Below, piece by piece: positions 38,742 through 49,903 of a stretch of DNA of 64,000 nucleotides (the first letter of the stretch is position 1; each line of letters begins with the position of its first letter). The notes below the pieces were generated by a model. It had not been told where the DNA came from and ran no database searches. It was given only the letters and a program-made list of their open reading frames with translations. The position numbers were made by a program, and so were the translations under genes. Source of the stretch: Aplectana chamaeleonis (taxonomy: Eukaryota > Nematoda > Chromadorea > Rhabditida > Cosmocercidae); assembly GCA_029168955.1 (NCBI GenBank), contig JAPDOI010000121.1:186001-250000 (forward strand), given 5' to 3'.

Positions 38742-38897
38742 GCCTTGATTGTTTTGAAATAAATGATTTTTATTCGAAGTCGTGAAAAGTCTGGAAACTT
38801 TTGCATCAACCTAATAAATCCTATAGTATACTAGATTTTATGGATTTTGACCCCCATTTTACCCAAAACGTTCACAACCAAAATCTACTTCTTCCAG

Positions 38898-39026
38898 CCA
38901 GTACTAACAGTAATGTGGAATCAAATTTTACACCACTTCCCTCTATATGCCGTTCAACGATCGAGAAATAGTCCTCCAGAGTTCACTATCGACATGCTCA
39001 CCTACAGCTCTGACTACAGTGGCCTT
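38898..39026 (+). CDS. Tyrosine kinase exon: SH2 domain, second half
   Basis: After the acceptor CTTCCAG this 43-codon exon reads PVLTVMWNQILHHFPLYAVQ and continues with EFTIDMLTYSSDYSG. The hydrophobic strand plus W-N and HHF correspond to the central sheet and phosphotyrosine pocket of SH2 domains (compare the LSVxWNxxxxHF pattern). Entry is phase 0, fitting the exon at 35739. The chosen donor is GTGAAGT at 39027, also phase 0; an upstream GTGGCC donor is possible. The last SH2 helix and the linker to the kinase domain should follow but I could not find that exon in the next 13.9 kb. Confidence 0.75.
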
Positions 39027-39380
39027 GTGAAGTGCGCATCTGTTTATACTCTTCGGTTTTTCTGCTTCCGTTCTGCTTAGTTTTACAGTAACGTTTTCCT
39101 TTTATTAAGGAAACACTGGATGCACAAAATACCTGTGTTCCGGAACATTCTGCTGATTACAGCAGCACCAAAGCAGGTACGGAGGAAGTCCACATCGGTC
39201 ACACTACAACTTCTATTTTTTGCTTCCCACTGCGACAAAGAGAAATAAGAGAATTCAGGAAGCAATAACTCTTCTCGGCGAAAGCTGATTCTATTTTGAG
39301 TCACCCATCCAAATGGATCCTTTACTCGTCCAAGAAGTGTTTACGTAGATGAGGCCTGAGGATTATGTCTGCTCACCTTA

Positions 39381-39500
39381 CTAGGAAACCTCACAAGGCC
39401 ATTTCAACCATTTTGAAGCCTGGGAATGTTTTCGGGTCAATTCTGGCTCGCTGTCTCCGAATCTGACATCGGATTTTGCTGCAGCTCTCGCTGAACAAAG
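39381..39500. mobile_element. Single end of a second CTAG-type element
   Basis: It starts CTAGGAAACCTC and shares spaced blocks with the left end at 36301, for example CCGAATCTGACATCGGATTT against CCGATTCTGTCATTGGATTT. No partner end was found, so it is truncated or its other end is too diverged to see. Confidence 0.55.
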
Positions 39501-39527
39501 TTATAAGCGTTTTCCAAGCTTCCCGAT

Positions 39528-41136
39528 CGGGGGTGTGCGGAATTCCCTGTTTCCAGTTTTCTGCCCTTTTTTCTGCTTTCTGTTTTCTGTAAAAAAGGCG
39601 AATTTCGGCAGAAAAGAGGAAAAAAGTGAATTGCGACTTTTCGCAAATTTACTCCAGAGACAAGTGACCGGGCTCATAAACGGTAAATACATAAGTTTGG
39701 AAATACCCTATGGGTAACTCATCTATCTCGCTATGGTGATTACCAGAGCTGGGGTGGTGTAGAGGAAGGATGCGCTGCTGTTCGATCGACACCGAGGGGG
39801 GGGGGGGGGGGGTTCGATACTCGCTCAGGGTCAACCAGATCTACTATCCCTACGGAGTTTTCGAATTGGTACTAGATTCATGTAATAAAATGAAGGATCT
39901 GACTGGGAAGTCGGCAGACCCCGCGTGAAACTGTATAGGCCTGAGAACCATCCGGGCCTCTATGAAATAGACGTCGAATACTCTGCGTATTCCAAAAGGA
40001 TTGAGACAGTCAAGTCTCCATCTTTATTCTATAGTGATAACCCTTACCTAGAGGTTTACCGTTGATGATACTCTTAGACGGTGTGCCATACAGTAAAAAC
40101 GCGGAAACTTCAATTTATCGCATAATAAAAATGATAAGGTTTAACACTACTTAGCGCCCGCTAATCGTACCCTCACTGGCCCGGTGTTTGAGTATGAAAA
40201 TTTACTCCATGTGTGCAGGGACTGAGGGTGAAGGCCATCGTGCATTCGAATCCCTGAAGAGGCGGGAGAAATGGGAGACGCAGCGAGTGGGCTGTCGCTA
40301 GCCCTGTGTTGCGTCCAATCATCAACCCCGCTCCTTCCACGCTCCTCCCCATTTTCTCCCGCCTCACCAGGGGTTAGAATATACGATGGCCACCACCCAG
40401 AGGCTGAGGATACTCCAGGGTAACCGCTTCGTTTGAGAGGGGTAAAGTTGTGTCCCAACTGTGCCATTCACGCGAAGTCTAAGTTCGTGTTTTGACTCAT
40501 TCCAGCCCAGGACGATGCAGAATTTGAATAAGATGAAGTGCGATGAAATTTAGGATGGGGCCGTGATGACGTTATTCAAACTTCCATAGAGTTACGAGCG
40601 AACCCGCCATGGTGGAGCAAGCGGGGCGCTATGACATTTATACTCGCACGGCACACCCGCGCGGTACGCACGTGACTCTGGGGCGTTGCGAAGTAGTACA
40701 GTGTTCAACCAACAATTATCTTGAAATTCTCGACAAAATTTCTGCACTAGGGGAGAGCAAGTCTGCTTCGACTGATTCTATGTTCTATTTGCAAATAATG
40801 AGCTCCTGATCAAGTAATTGAGTGTTATTTTCTCTGGACAAAGGAGGTTAGAGGGACATTTCGCACATATAATCTGCCTCTCTCAGAAATCTACATTTCT
40901 TTCTCTGGCCAACAGTCGGCTTTCGGATATTGTGCAAGTTATGCATTTATCACGGAAGAATACGAACAGTTTGATGCTGTAAAAAATCTCAAATACTGTA
41001 CGCTGAACACAAATTATTGATTTTCGAAAATTTTTCTGTTTTCTGCCCATTTTTGGAGACTCTTTTCTGTTTTCTGTCAAACTGAATTTTCTGTTTTATG
41101 TTTTTTGTTTCCAAAAAAAATTTCCGCACAACCCTG
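39528..41136. mobile_element. hAT-type element with 8-bp duplication TTCCCGAT
   Basis: TTCCCGAT occurs at 39520-39527 and 41137-41144, directly outside the ends. The ends are GGGTGTGCGGAA on the left and, read inward from the right, CAGGGTTGTGCGGAAA. CAGGG-type ends with an 8-bp duplication are the hAT signature. Just inside both ends lie repeats of TTCTGTTTTCTG. No transposase of useful length is visible, so it is probably non-autonomous. A tRNA-like segment lies inside at 39751-39835. Confidence 0.85.
39751..39835 (+). other. tRNA-derived (SINE-like) pol III promoter segment with G17 run
   Basis: TGGTGTAGAGG at 39755-39765 fits an A box, and GGTTCGATACT at 39811-39821 is a near-perfect B box. 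They are separated by a sequence with 17 G in a row. The spacing is 12 bp longer than in a tRNA and no cloverleaf with a sensible anticodon stem was found, so a tRNA-derived SINE head is more likely than a tRNA gene. Confidence 0.45.
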
Positions 41137-42232
41137 TTCCCGATAAGGTAACACCACCATAAGTCAATTTTTAGGGTGTTCGAGAAATTCTTTCGGATTC
41201 GACTTTAAGCTTTCAACTGGGGGTCATTGAAGGCGCTGACCGCGAATCTGCAATCCGTTCATCGCTAGAATTAAGGCTACTGCAGGTTATGGTAGGCATA
41301 ATGCCTTTTAGCTGGCGTTACCTACCTTAGTATTTCGAGAATCAAAAAACCGACTGAAAATTCGTGTTCGGCGTCACAAATAACACCCTTAGAAAAATTT
41401 TGAGCCAAGTTTGACACTTTGACCAAGCTACCGTATACCCACCGTAACCTGTCGTGATCTATCGGAACTTTCTGGGCCTAACAGTGCCTTTCTTCGGGCC
41501 ATATAACTCAGGATCATGGAAAAATCGCTAGACAGTTGTAAAGCGACGATGTTGTTCCGATATCTTCCTGATATTCAGACCAGTCTTGTATGTAGTTGGT
41601 AGCAATCTGAGCAGTTTTCCATCTCAGAGGGAACGGATCCGCGTGGCATGATAGAGGGCGCTGATAATACTTACCTCCATCCATATCATATTTAAAAGGA
41701 AAGTGTTATGAGAAATATGAGCAAGGGAGCACTTCCAATAGAAATGGTTGCTGTAATTATGATGCAGAGTTTTTAATAATAATAATAGTTTAATACGCCG
41801 TTTAAGACGGTCGTGGTATAATACACAGGAAACCTCCAAAGAAAATTCAAAGGTATTTTCAAAAAACATCATGTTTCTCGATAGTTGTCTCTAAAATTTT
41901 GTGAACAAAGGTTTTCGTGTGCGCGGAGATTAATAATGACAGTGCCAATGGCTTATAGTTTGTGTGGAGATCGATATCAGAGCCCGTAGTGAGTTACTAT
42001 AGCTATGATACGCACTAAAGGAGGTCGAAAGCACGAAATCTCTTTAGAAAAACCGGCCTTCCGGCAGACATCTAGCACGACATCGCACGAAGAACAGAAG
42101 CGCCAGAGCAGGCGCGAGCCACCCAGCATTCAAAATTCTTTATCTCGCGAAATCGCAACACCCAATTTGCGCTGAGGATGCTCCTTATTTTTGAACTAAT
42201 TTTGATTAAAGAATGTCAAGGGGAGTCTACAC
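41137..42232. other. Non-coding stretch, nothing recognised
   Basis: No exon, RNA or paired ends were recognised. A short TAA-rich run (TTTTTAATAATAATAATAG near 41771) may be the tail of a retroposon. Confidence 0.45.
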
Positions 42233-42367
42233 ACCTCAGACAGCTTGGGGGTAGTACGTCGGCACGATAGCACTAGTACTCCGGCACAAAGGGATTAGCA
42301 GCAGCCGTGCTGTAGTTACTGCTAACAGCAGGAGCTCCTGCTGTTTGTTTACCCTGGCACGTGTGAT

Positions 42368-42484
42368 ATTCATTCATTCATTCATTCATTCATTCATTCA
42401 TTCATTCATTCATTCATTCATTCATTCATTCATTCATTCATTCATTCATTCATTCATTCATTCATTCATTCATTCATTCATTCA
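42368..42484. repeat. (ATTC)n microsatellite, the 3' tail of the CR1 element
   Basis: About 29 uninterrupted ATTC units. On the minus strand this is (GAAT)n directly after the 3' end of the LINE coding region, matching the short tandem tails made by CR1/RTE-type target-primed insertion. Confidence 0.9.
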
Positions 42485-42490
42485 ATAGCT

Positions 42491-43450
42491 TTATTTTTCC
42501 AATAAAGAAACATACGTAATGTATGTGATGGAAGTTAATGACGACAACCTGCGCTTGCAGGCAAACAGGACAACAACAGTAAAAGGAATAATAAAATACT
42601 CATACAATTGAAAGCTCTCTGTACTTAAAGCTCTGGCAGAAAGTTCGGCCATCTGCGCGATGCAATGACCTGAGGTTGAAGTGGGACAGCCTGCTCTTGA
42701 AAATCGGAAAAATTCTGGCGTCAACGATTCCCGAAGATAATTTGTTCCAAAATGGAATGACTCTGAACGCAAACGAATCCAGCACGTTGGATTTCGATAT
42801 AAATCTACGTTCGAGTTGAAAAGCGTGCTGTCGGGAGCGAGTGCAGCTGTGGGTGAACGCGAAAACGCTATCAAATGGGATGTCACAAAGACCATTAACG
42901 ATTTTTTAACACAAGTGTGAATCGAACTCGGTTCTCCGATACCGTAGGGTTTCGATCCCCAACATTTCAAGCCTAGTCGTGTAGTCTGTGACATCTCGCC
43001 TAGGAAATACTTTGACAAAAAAGCGTTTTGAGTACCACTTTTGCACGTTTTCCTCAATTTCATCATCCTCAACAGAAGATCGTGGCCAGGGGCCGGATTC
43101 ATCAACGTGCTAACCCACGATGTGCGCCCCTAACCTACCAACCCAAAGCGATTTGAGCGATTCATCAACTTACCAACCCACGCGCCGCTGGGTTGGTAAG
43201 TGGGTCAGCGCTACCAAGCGCAGGAGGCTGGTAGCTCGCTAACCAACCCAGCAGATTCGGTCAAACTTACCGTGCGCCAACCCGAACCCAATCGAACGTT
43301 GATGAATCCGGCCCCAGACCTGCTTGCACTATTCCAAGAGCGGCCGGCAGTAGACAGTGTATGCTTTCCTCTTATGTTCGAAACATGGATGTTGCAGAGA
43401 CCTAAGAATACAAATTGCCACACAAGAAGCTTTCCTAGAGATCTCCTTGC
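42491..43450 (-). pseudogene. CR1-type LINE reverse transcriptase, C-terminal part
   Basis: Read on the minus strand from 43450, it has a YCRPLLEYC-like segment, then (after a MITE at 43089-43315) DSFAFRVIPFWNKLSSGIVD and SRLSHFNLRS. The R-V-(I/V)-P-x-W-N-x-L motif is the usual tail of CR1/Jockey reverse transcriptases. Frameshifts are present. It begins exactly at the TTAA at 43465 and joins in frame with the segment ending at 48110, so this is the second part of one element interrupted by a TTAA-element cluster. Confidence 0.8.
43089..43315. mobile_element. MITE with perfect 20-bp inverted ends inside the CR1 element
   Basis: The ends are GGGGCCGGATTCATCAACGT and its exact reverse complement. 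The interior is rich in CCAACCCA/TGGGTTGG and partly palindromic. It interrupts the CR1 reverse transcriptase, so it is younger than that element. Confidence 0.85.
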
Positions 43451-43517
43451 AGTGGGATTCCCACTTAAAGGCAGTGTTCACGATAATCTTCAATTTTGAG
43501 ATTTTTCGCTATATTGA

Positions 43518-44009
43518 TTAAAGGCAGCGCACACGCTCGCAAAAGTTGTTGAGATAGCTACATTAATGGGGTCGCACGGGCTCTAGAAGAGCCCTCACGA
43601 AGTTGAAAGGGTTGAAAACGAGTTAAAAGGACCGTATTTGAGCCGTATTGAGTCACAAAATCATCCTTTCTCCGCCCATCAATACGGGCTCCGCCCATCA
43701 ATACAAATCTTCAAAGCTCGATTACGGTCATTCTGGCTCATTTTTTACGCTTCTAAGGTTGTAAGAGTTCCAGAAAGGGCCGTACGAGAAGATTAGCGTC
43801 GTCATCTCAACAAATTTAGCGCTAGCTCCGCTATTTAAGCCAAAGCGGTACATCTCGTCCACTTCTGGGCCAATATAGAGCGAACCGTTATATCTTCATT
43901 TCAGTTGATTTTTTCCGGTTTTTTCGTTATCTCTGAATATTAACAGCTTCAGACCTTCGATTCATTTCATAAAATTCATATCTTTTTTGAGCGTGTATAC
44001 TGCCTTTAA
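43518..44009. mobile_element. TTAA element B nested in element A
   Basis: TTAA is at 43518-43521 and 44006-44009. The ends are AGGCAGCGCACACGCTC and, inverted, AGGCAGTATACACGCTC. It interrupts TATTGA-GTGGCCCCCGG, which is almost unbroken in the reference copy near 36802-36818. Confidence 0.85.
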
Positions 44010-44390
44010 GTGGCCCCCGGCTAGAACTATAATGACGTAGAAGTTGAGAAAAACGCACCAGAAGTACACGAAATCGTTTACTCTCACCCCGCCTCTTTAC
44101 TCTCACAGGGACTGTTCGTTGTGACAACGAAATCTTTTGTGGATCCCTCCTTTGCAATTCTCTGCTCTCCATTGCTCCGTTCTTTCCTTAGGGTCCTGAC
44201 TAATCCTGCTTTGCATAAAATATTCTTCTATTTTTGATTGACCCGATTTCCCATCGGTGAAAACCACCATGGGCATGTTCATCCAACTAGACAACTAGTC
44301 CATGTCATTGCATAATGTCACTGAAATAAGACATTTCAGTGCGTTTCTCGCCGTTTCTTCGTAATTTTGGTAACACTTGGTGACCAACGC

Positions 44391-45000
44391 TTTCAGATGC
44401 TGATGCTCTCAAACACAGACACTCATCTGGGTTTCAGCAGTACATCAGCAAGACTTCCCGTATATGATCCGCACTCGTCTCGATATTCCACCAATTTCAA
44501 CACTTGTCTTGTTTTTTGATGACTTCCTCGTTTGTTTTCACCTTACTGACCCAATCGCGTGCAGCAACTGCGAGGTTTGAGTAGTCCATTAGAGCGATTT
44601 CAAGGTTCTAGTAACGGAGGGCAATTTCGCTGCGGCTCGCTTCTCTGCTCGTTTCCTTATCAGGCAATCGCCCGGGGTGCGTACCAGTTTAAAGAGGTTC
44701 TTGAAAAACAGAACCCGCCCCGGAATGGTCCTCCAGTCGCGTGCCTGATAGGTAGTAGCACGTTAAGGCAGTAAAATAAGCCTGCTGTAATGGTGAAGTC
44801 TACAAAGCCCAGCAAGTGAGAAACTTTACCACTCCTGACTTAAGCCGCTTTTGAACAATTGTTGCACCGAGTGGGAAGTTGCTTGTTAATTTTTAGTTGT
44901 TTTTTCTCTTTAGCTGCTGATAGTTTAATCGATGCATTGCTAATTCAGTACTCAATGCAGTTATTGGCAATAAACATGAATGAAACATGAATGAATGAAC
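44391..45000. mobile_element. Insertion with TGAA-rich tail in element A, possible retroposon
   Basis: It breaks the element sequence after ACCAACGC and ends AATAAACATGAATG followed by more TGAA units, with ACGC again at the junction. The tail suggests a LINE-mobilised insertion. No family was recognised and the 71-residue open frame inside (44559-44774) resembles nothing I know. Confidence 0.5.
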
Positions 45001-45070
45001 GCTTTGTGTATGTGAAAAACTCGTGAAAGGAAATCATCGTGAACACTGCCTTTAAGTATCAACCCGCCTC

Positions 45071-45534
45071 TTAAAGGCACAGGACACCCAGAAAATTATT
45101 TTTCAGATTTCATCCTCATCTTGGAGAGGTTCACACTCTGATCACAATGGTATTTCCGTAATCGTCCAAGACCCCTTACGAATGGAGATATGGCTCATTG
45201 AAAATGCCTGCTTTTTGAGGGCAAAAATTTGGTGGACGAGTTGTCTCAGGCCTGTATTTATCTTGATACGCAGTCGCGGCACGAGAGCAAAACAGGATGA
45301 GGAGATAAATCAGAAAGGGAGGGAAGAACGATGACTCGGTTAAAAATCATCCATCTATCTAGACGCAATTGAGCTCGAAAATCAGGAAGGGGTCGGGCCC
45401 GTGGTGGTCGCTTATATCTCGCCTATTTGGAGGAATTGAGATCTCGCATTTGGCACGTATCATACAGGAGGGGTCTTCTACACAATTACACTAAAATCTC
45501 AAAATTCATATCTGAGGATGTACTGTGTCTTTAA
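45071..45534. mobile_element. TTAA element D with clean filled-site evidence
   Basis: It reads CGCCTC-TTAA-AGGCACAGGACACCC at the left and GATGTACTGTGTCT-TTAA-GTATCACAGG at the right. The unfilled version CGCCTCTTAAGTATCACAGG is present at 36888-36907. This directly shows insertion at TTAA with exact 4-bp duplication. Its ends differ from those of element A, so it is another subfamily. Confidence 0.9.
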
Positions 45535-45878
45535 GTATCACAGGAAGTGTTTGTTTTGGTAACGAAATCTTTTGTGGACCCGTCCTTTGCAACTCTCTAC
45601 TACCTATTGCTCCCTTCTTTCTTCGGGGCCCTAAATAATCCTGATTTACATAAAATATTCTTCTATTTTCGATTGACCCAATTTTCCACAAGTGAAAACC
45701 ACCATGAGCATGTTCATCCAACCGGACAACTAGTCCATCTTACAGAATAACGTCTTTGAAATACGACGTTTTGATGCGTTTCTCGCCGTTTCTTCGTGAT
45801 TTTGGTAATACTTGGACGCCAACACATTGTTTTATGTGAAAAACTCGGAGACTAAAATCATCGTGAACACTGCCTTCA
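45535..45878. mobile_element. Right part of another TTAA element (host of element D)
   Basis: Together with 45056-45070 this matches the right half of the 36751 copy, ending ATCATCGTGAACACTGCCTT. Its left half is missing, probably lost by recombination between neighbouring copies. It abuts the next element head to head at CCTTCAAAGG. Confidence 0.7.
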
Positions 45879-46347
45879 AAGGCAGTGTTCACAATGAAAG
45901 TCGTTTTTCTGTTTTTCCGCCTATCTTGAAAACGGTCCCATGCTGACTTCAATGATGTCCCTGGAATTCTACTACAAGACCCCCTGGAAACGGAGTTATG
46001 GCCCTCAAAATTCAGCTGGGGAAGCATTGTGGACGAGTTGTCCGAGGCTTGTAACTTTCGTTTTTTGCAGCCGATGTGTGCGAGCTGACCTAAGGAGAGA
46101 AGTTCAGAATGAAGGGAAGAACAGGGCTTTTGATCGGAAACCATCGCTCATCTAACCACGAATTCAGGAAAACTGTTATAGGAGGTAGTCAGAGTGGCCC
46201 AATGGATTGGCTAGCCTACGAGGTTTTCACCCACTTACCGGCCGTTTTTCGTCGCAATTCCGCTCTTTATCTTCCTAGAGGAACCCAAAGCTTACGTTTT
46301 GGCCAAAAAAACGTGCAACTTTTTCTTCGTGAACACTGCCTTTTTAA
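45877..46347. mobile_element. TTAA element F
   Basis: Left end AGGCAGTGTTCACAATGAAA; right end TTCTTCGTGAACACTGCCT followed by TTTTTAA. The interior, with CCTGGAAACGGAGTTATGGC, is unlike the 36751 type, so it is a further subfamily with similar ends. Confidence 0.7.
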
Positions 46348-46370
46348 CGCGACTTGACCTCCACCTCTGA

Positions 46371-46825
<455 letters not shown>

Positions 46826-46897
46826 TCTTCAGCAAAATCAAGCGTAATTAAGTCTCATCGTATGAAATCTCGCGTTAAGTTTGCGCAAAACTGCAAC

Positions 46898-47389
46898 TTG
46901 AAGGCAGTGCTCACGATGAATTTCGTTCCCGGGTTTTCCACTCAAAACAGTGCGTTGTCAACCAAGTGTTATTAAAATCACGAAGAAACGGCGAAAAACG
47001 CGCAAAAACGCCTTATTTCAATGTAATTATTCTCTGGCTTGGCCTAGTTGTCCGATTGCTTGAACGTGTTCACGGTGGTTGTCAGGGTGAAAAATGGGGC
47101 TAACCGAAAATGGAAGAATATTTTTCTGGCAAAAGTGTATTAATTAGGGTCTGAAGGAAAGTACGGAGCAGCAGAGAGTAGAGACTTGCAAAGGAAGGGT
47201 CCACAGAAGATTTCGTTGTCACAAAAACACTTCCTGTGATACTTAAGAGGCGGGTTGATACTTAAGAATTTCGTGTACTTCTGGTGCGTTTTTTCCGATT
47301 TCTTCGTTATTATAGTTCTACCCAGGGGCCAAACACTCGATTTAGCGATTAATCTCAAAATCGAAGATTATCGTGAACACTGCCTTTAA
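46898..47389. mobile_element. TTAA element G (inverted copy)
   Basis: It is bordered by TTGA at 46898 and TTAA at 47386-47389. The interior is the reverse complement of the 36751 type (TCTGAAGGAAAGTACGGAGC, GATACTTAAGAGGCGGG). It splits a sequence whose unbroken relative, AACTGCAACTTAACGCG, is at 50007-50023: a second filled and unfilled pair. Confidence 0.8.
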
Positions 47390-48109
47390 CGCGAGTTTAC
47401 GGAGGAAATGGAAATCGTTCATGAAGGAAGAAAATGATAGATAGCTTCCGTAAAAGCATTACGGAGCACTTTTTTCAAAAGCTAGTCTACTTTTCCCCCA
47501 TTTACGCACTACTACCATTTTTTCTATCAGCCGCGTTAAGTTGGAATTTTGCGCAAATATAATGCGAGCTGAAAACAGTTCAAAAAACCAACAGAAATTT
47601 TTTCTAAATCATTATTTTTCTCCAAAAAAGAGAAAGAATAAACCATTTTCTGGAGAATTTTTTTACACTACGCTTATCTAGTGGCTCATAACGTGGCATG
47701 CGAGTTCGTAATTTCAACGATCTTCGACTTCCTGCCTAGAAATTGTCGAATGAATAGCTTGCGCTAAGCTGCAGTTTACTGAGAAGTGGCCGCGAATTCA
47801 CTCACCCTCCCAGAACCTTTCACTACCAACCCAGGGTTGATTGTGTTTACACGAAAATTATACAAATAAAAAGGATAAGCCCAAGTTTTTTGGTTGGCAC
47901 AGTCATCAGGGGAGGGTTGAGAATTTCGGTGAATGTATTTCCGATTTCCGTATTTTTTGGCGTTCCGATTCCGAATTCCGCTTTCCGATTTCCAATTTCC
48001 AAAGTTAAGAAAAAATCTCTGCTCATCCCTGCTGGCTATATAGGGCACCAGACCTTCCGTAAGCAGTGGAGAATTCGGAAGTGAAATTTATCGTGAACAC
48101 TGCCTTTAA
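47390..48109. mobile_element. Remnants around the right end of the TTAA cluster
   Basis: The right end is a clear TTAA end. Left of it are pieces with GCGTTAAGTT-type inverted motifs and TCTAGTGGCTCATAACGTGG (47679-47698), which recurs inverted at about 49418-49450 in the hAT element. The CCGATTTCCG-like words at 47938-48003 may be an end of a further element. Boundaries are unclear. Confidence 0.4.
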
Positions 48110-48720
48110 GGTCGGCGCTGATAGGCACACCTAAATCGTTGACAGTCTCGCGTACGGGAAGCACAACATCGCTCAGGCGTATGAGCTCTCATGTTGCAAA
48201 CTGATATGAAACAAGCTGCATGTTTCTTCAGATAACTTTAACTGCCATAGCTGGGACCAATCAGCAAGCCGGTTCGGGTCACACTGAAACTCGTGGAAAT
48301 CGATAGCGGGGTCGCGAAGAGGGCGATATATTTTGAGATCATCAGCCAAAAACTTACATGTGCTCGAAAACTCATCAGAAATAACGTTCACATGAATGAA
48401 GAAATTAAACGAACCCAGAACGCTACCCTGGGGAACACCGCTGGCGATTTGGCAAGGATGAGAACAAAGGTCGCCAATTTCGACTATGAAGTCACAAGGT
48501 GTCAAAAAGGAATTCAACCATTTTAAAGTGTCACCAGAGTTGCCGTAGCAAAAGAGTTTCAGGATTGGTTTTGAATGACTAACGGCATCGAAAGCTTTAG
48601 CATAGTCGATGTACACAATGTCACTTTGGCGATTTTCATTCACAGCTGAACACCTGTCGTGGAACGAGGATACCAACTGAGAAAATGTCGATCTACCAGA
48701 CAGAAAACCATATGTTGTCA
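48110..48720 (-). pseudogene. CR1-type LINE reverse transcriptase, central part
   Basis: Minus-strand motifs in order: YGFLSGRSTFSQL, IDYAKAFDAVSH (with the catalytic Asp), SGVPQGSVLG, and FLADDLKIYR (the A-D-D active site), then LPVRETVNDLGVPISADLK up to the TTAA at 48106. These are the palm motifs of CR1/Jockey reverse transcriptases. The element starts abruptly near 48720, a typical 5' truncation, and its coding continues in frame at 43465 after the TTAA cluster. There are local frame changes, so it is dead. Confidence 0.85.
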
Positions 48721-49072
48721 GCCTCTCTCTCCTACTGTCTGCTCACACTCTTCTCCATTGAATTGTCTGATATGAATGAGCATTACAGCATCCTCTTGTA
48801 CGACGGCGTGGGGCATATGAGGCGGCCAGTCTCGCTGAGGGAGCAGTTGGTAGTTTGATGCCGATCCGAGAGTGTGACCTTGCATCATTTTCTGGACGTA
48901 AATTTTGGACGCTGAGGGGATTGCTTCCATGGCCCATCGTCAGGAAAACCTCCTTCTTGCTGAACGTGGCGAGTTTGGCCTCCTTGCTGCTAGCCGTGAC
49001 AAGGATCGCACCCAACACCGCTAATTCTTTCTCCGTTTGCAGAAAAGGTTGACGATAACTAGGGGTTGGCAG
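48721..49072. other. Segment between the CR1 and hAT elements
   Basis: A minus-strand open frame (about 100 residues, containing FSKKEVFLTMGHGSNPLSVQ) runs through this segment and into the hAT element. I recognise no domain. It may be coding sequence of the possible outer element 42233-51424. Confidence 0.3.
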
Positions 49073-49452
49073 CAGGGATGTGCGGCAATTGCCGCTTGCC
49101 GTTTGTCGTTTGCCGGCCATTTTTGGGACTTTTTTGCCGTTTGTCGTTTGCCGGAATTTTTGTTATTTTGCCGGCAAAACTCGGCAAAACATTGAAAGGA
49201 AACGTAGCCTATGCTTGCGGCCATGTAGGCACTAGGGGTTATCCGATTATCCGTTGTTCGCTTGACCGTTATCCGGGGTTTTGAGTTATCTGGGGTGGTA
49301 GTAAATGGGACCGAAAACTCGAGTTCACTCTCGGTAAGTTTGTGGTAAACTGCAGCTGAACGCGAGCTTCATATTTGACGATTTTGAGGAAAGGTACCAG
49401 ACATTTCTGAAACTACGCACCCACATGCCACGTTATGAGCCACTAGATACGC

Positions 49453-49903
49453 TTAAAGGCAGGGTTCGCAATAAAATCGGCTTTTGAGCTCTCTTTATGA
49501 GAATGTAGATTTGGTCATCCTAAAAGTAAAAATGAGTGAAAAATCCCGGAAATTTGCGGGAAAAACGCTCAAAAACAAGGTATAACGGCTAATTACCGGT
49601 GTCGGCCGGCCCCCTAATTAACGAGATTTTCATGAATGCTTGCTTATACGCCTTTTATTTTGCTGCTAAATAGGTCAGTGGTCTTCAGAAATGCTCAGAA
49701 TTTAATTTAGAAGCAAAATAAAAGTTGACAAAACAGGCTTTTACACAAATCTCGATAATTGGGGGCGGGAGGACACCAAGCGATAACTTGTTCCTGAGCA
49801 ATTTTTCTCCAATTTTTTGCTCACTTTCACTTTTGTGATGGTCAGATCTACCATTCCATGGGGATAACATAAAGACCGATTTTATCGAGAACCCTGCCTT
49901 TAA
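49453..49903. mobile_element. TTAA element I, nested in the hAT element
   Basis: TTAA at both borders. The ends AGGCAGGGTTCGCAATAAAA and, inverted, AGGCAGGGTTCTCGATAAAA continue as inverted repeats to AATCGG. It is a further TTAA subfamily with a non-coding interior. Confidence 0.9.

Larger units (their letters stand above)
35767..38814. mobile_element. Inverted-duplicate mariner with nested insertion
   Basis: The outer ends are TTAGGTTGATGCAAAAGTAT on the left and a matching inverted end (TTTTGCATCAACCTAA) on the right, at TA sites as expected for Tc1/mariner. The resemblance to cecropia-type mariners such as human Hsmar1 and hookworm bandit is from memory. Both halves carry the 3' end of the transposase, minus on the left (35841-36152) and plus on the right (36170-36300 and 38625-38741), so the element is two 3' halves head to head, not a normal copy. 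The right half is split by the element at 36301-38628. Confidence 0.85.
35740..38897 (+). other. Kinase intron filled by a mariner composite
   Basis: A 3.16-kb intron between the SH2 halves. Almost all of it is one mariner-ended composite (35767-38814) with nested insertions. About 27 bp on the left and 83 bp on the right remain as plain intron. Confidence 0.75.
43465..45055. mobile_element. TTAA element A, carrying two nested insertions
   Basis: Outside its insertions it follows the 36751 copy closely: GAGATTTTTCGCTATATTGA, then GTGGCCCCCGGCTAGAAC, then the CGCCGTTTCTTCGTAATTTT block, and ends ATCATCGTGAACACTGCCT with TTAA at 45052-45055. Inserted into it are element B (43518-44009) and an unrelated segment at about 44391-45000. 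Confidence 0.75.

Noticed and set aside
39083..39187. Possible kinase exon ETLDAQNTCVPEHSADYSS
   Set aside because: Splice-like sites exist but its 67-bp length breaks phase with the kinase exon at 52923 and it does not resemble an SH2 C-terminus.
40220..40260. B-box-like word GCATTCGAATCCC
   Set aside because: No A box at a fitting distance and no cloverleaf, so not called as tRNA or SINE.
40147..40467. 106-residue minus-strand frame
   Set aside because: Lies within a hAT element, has no recognisable domain, and its codon pattern is unremarkable.
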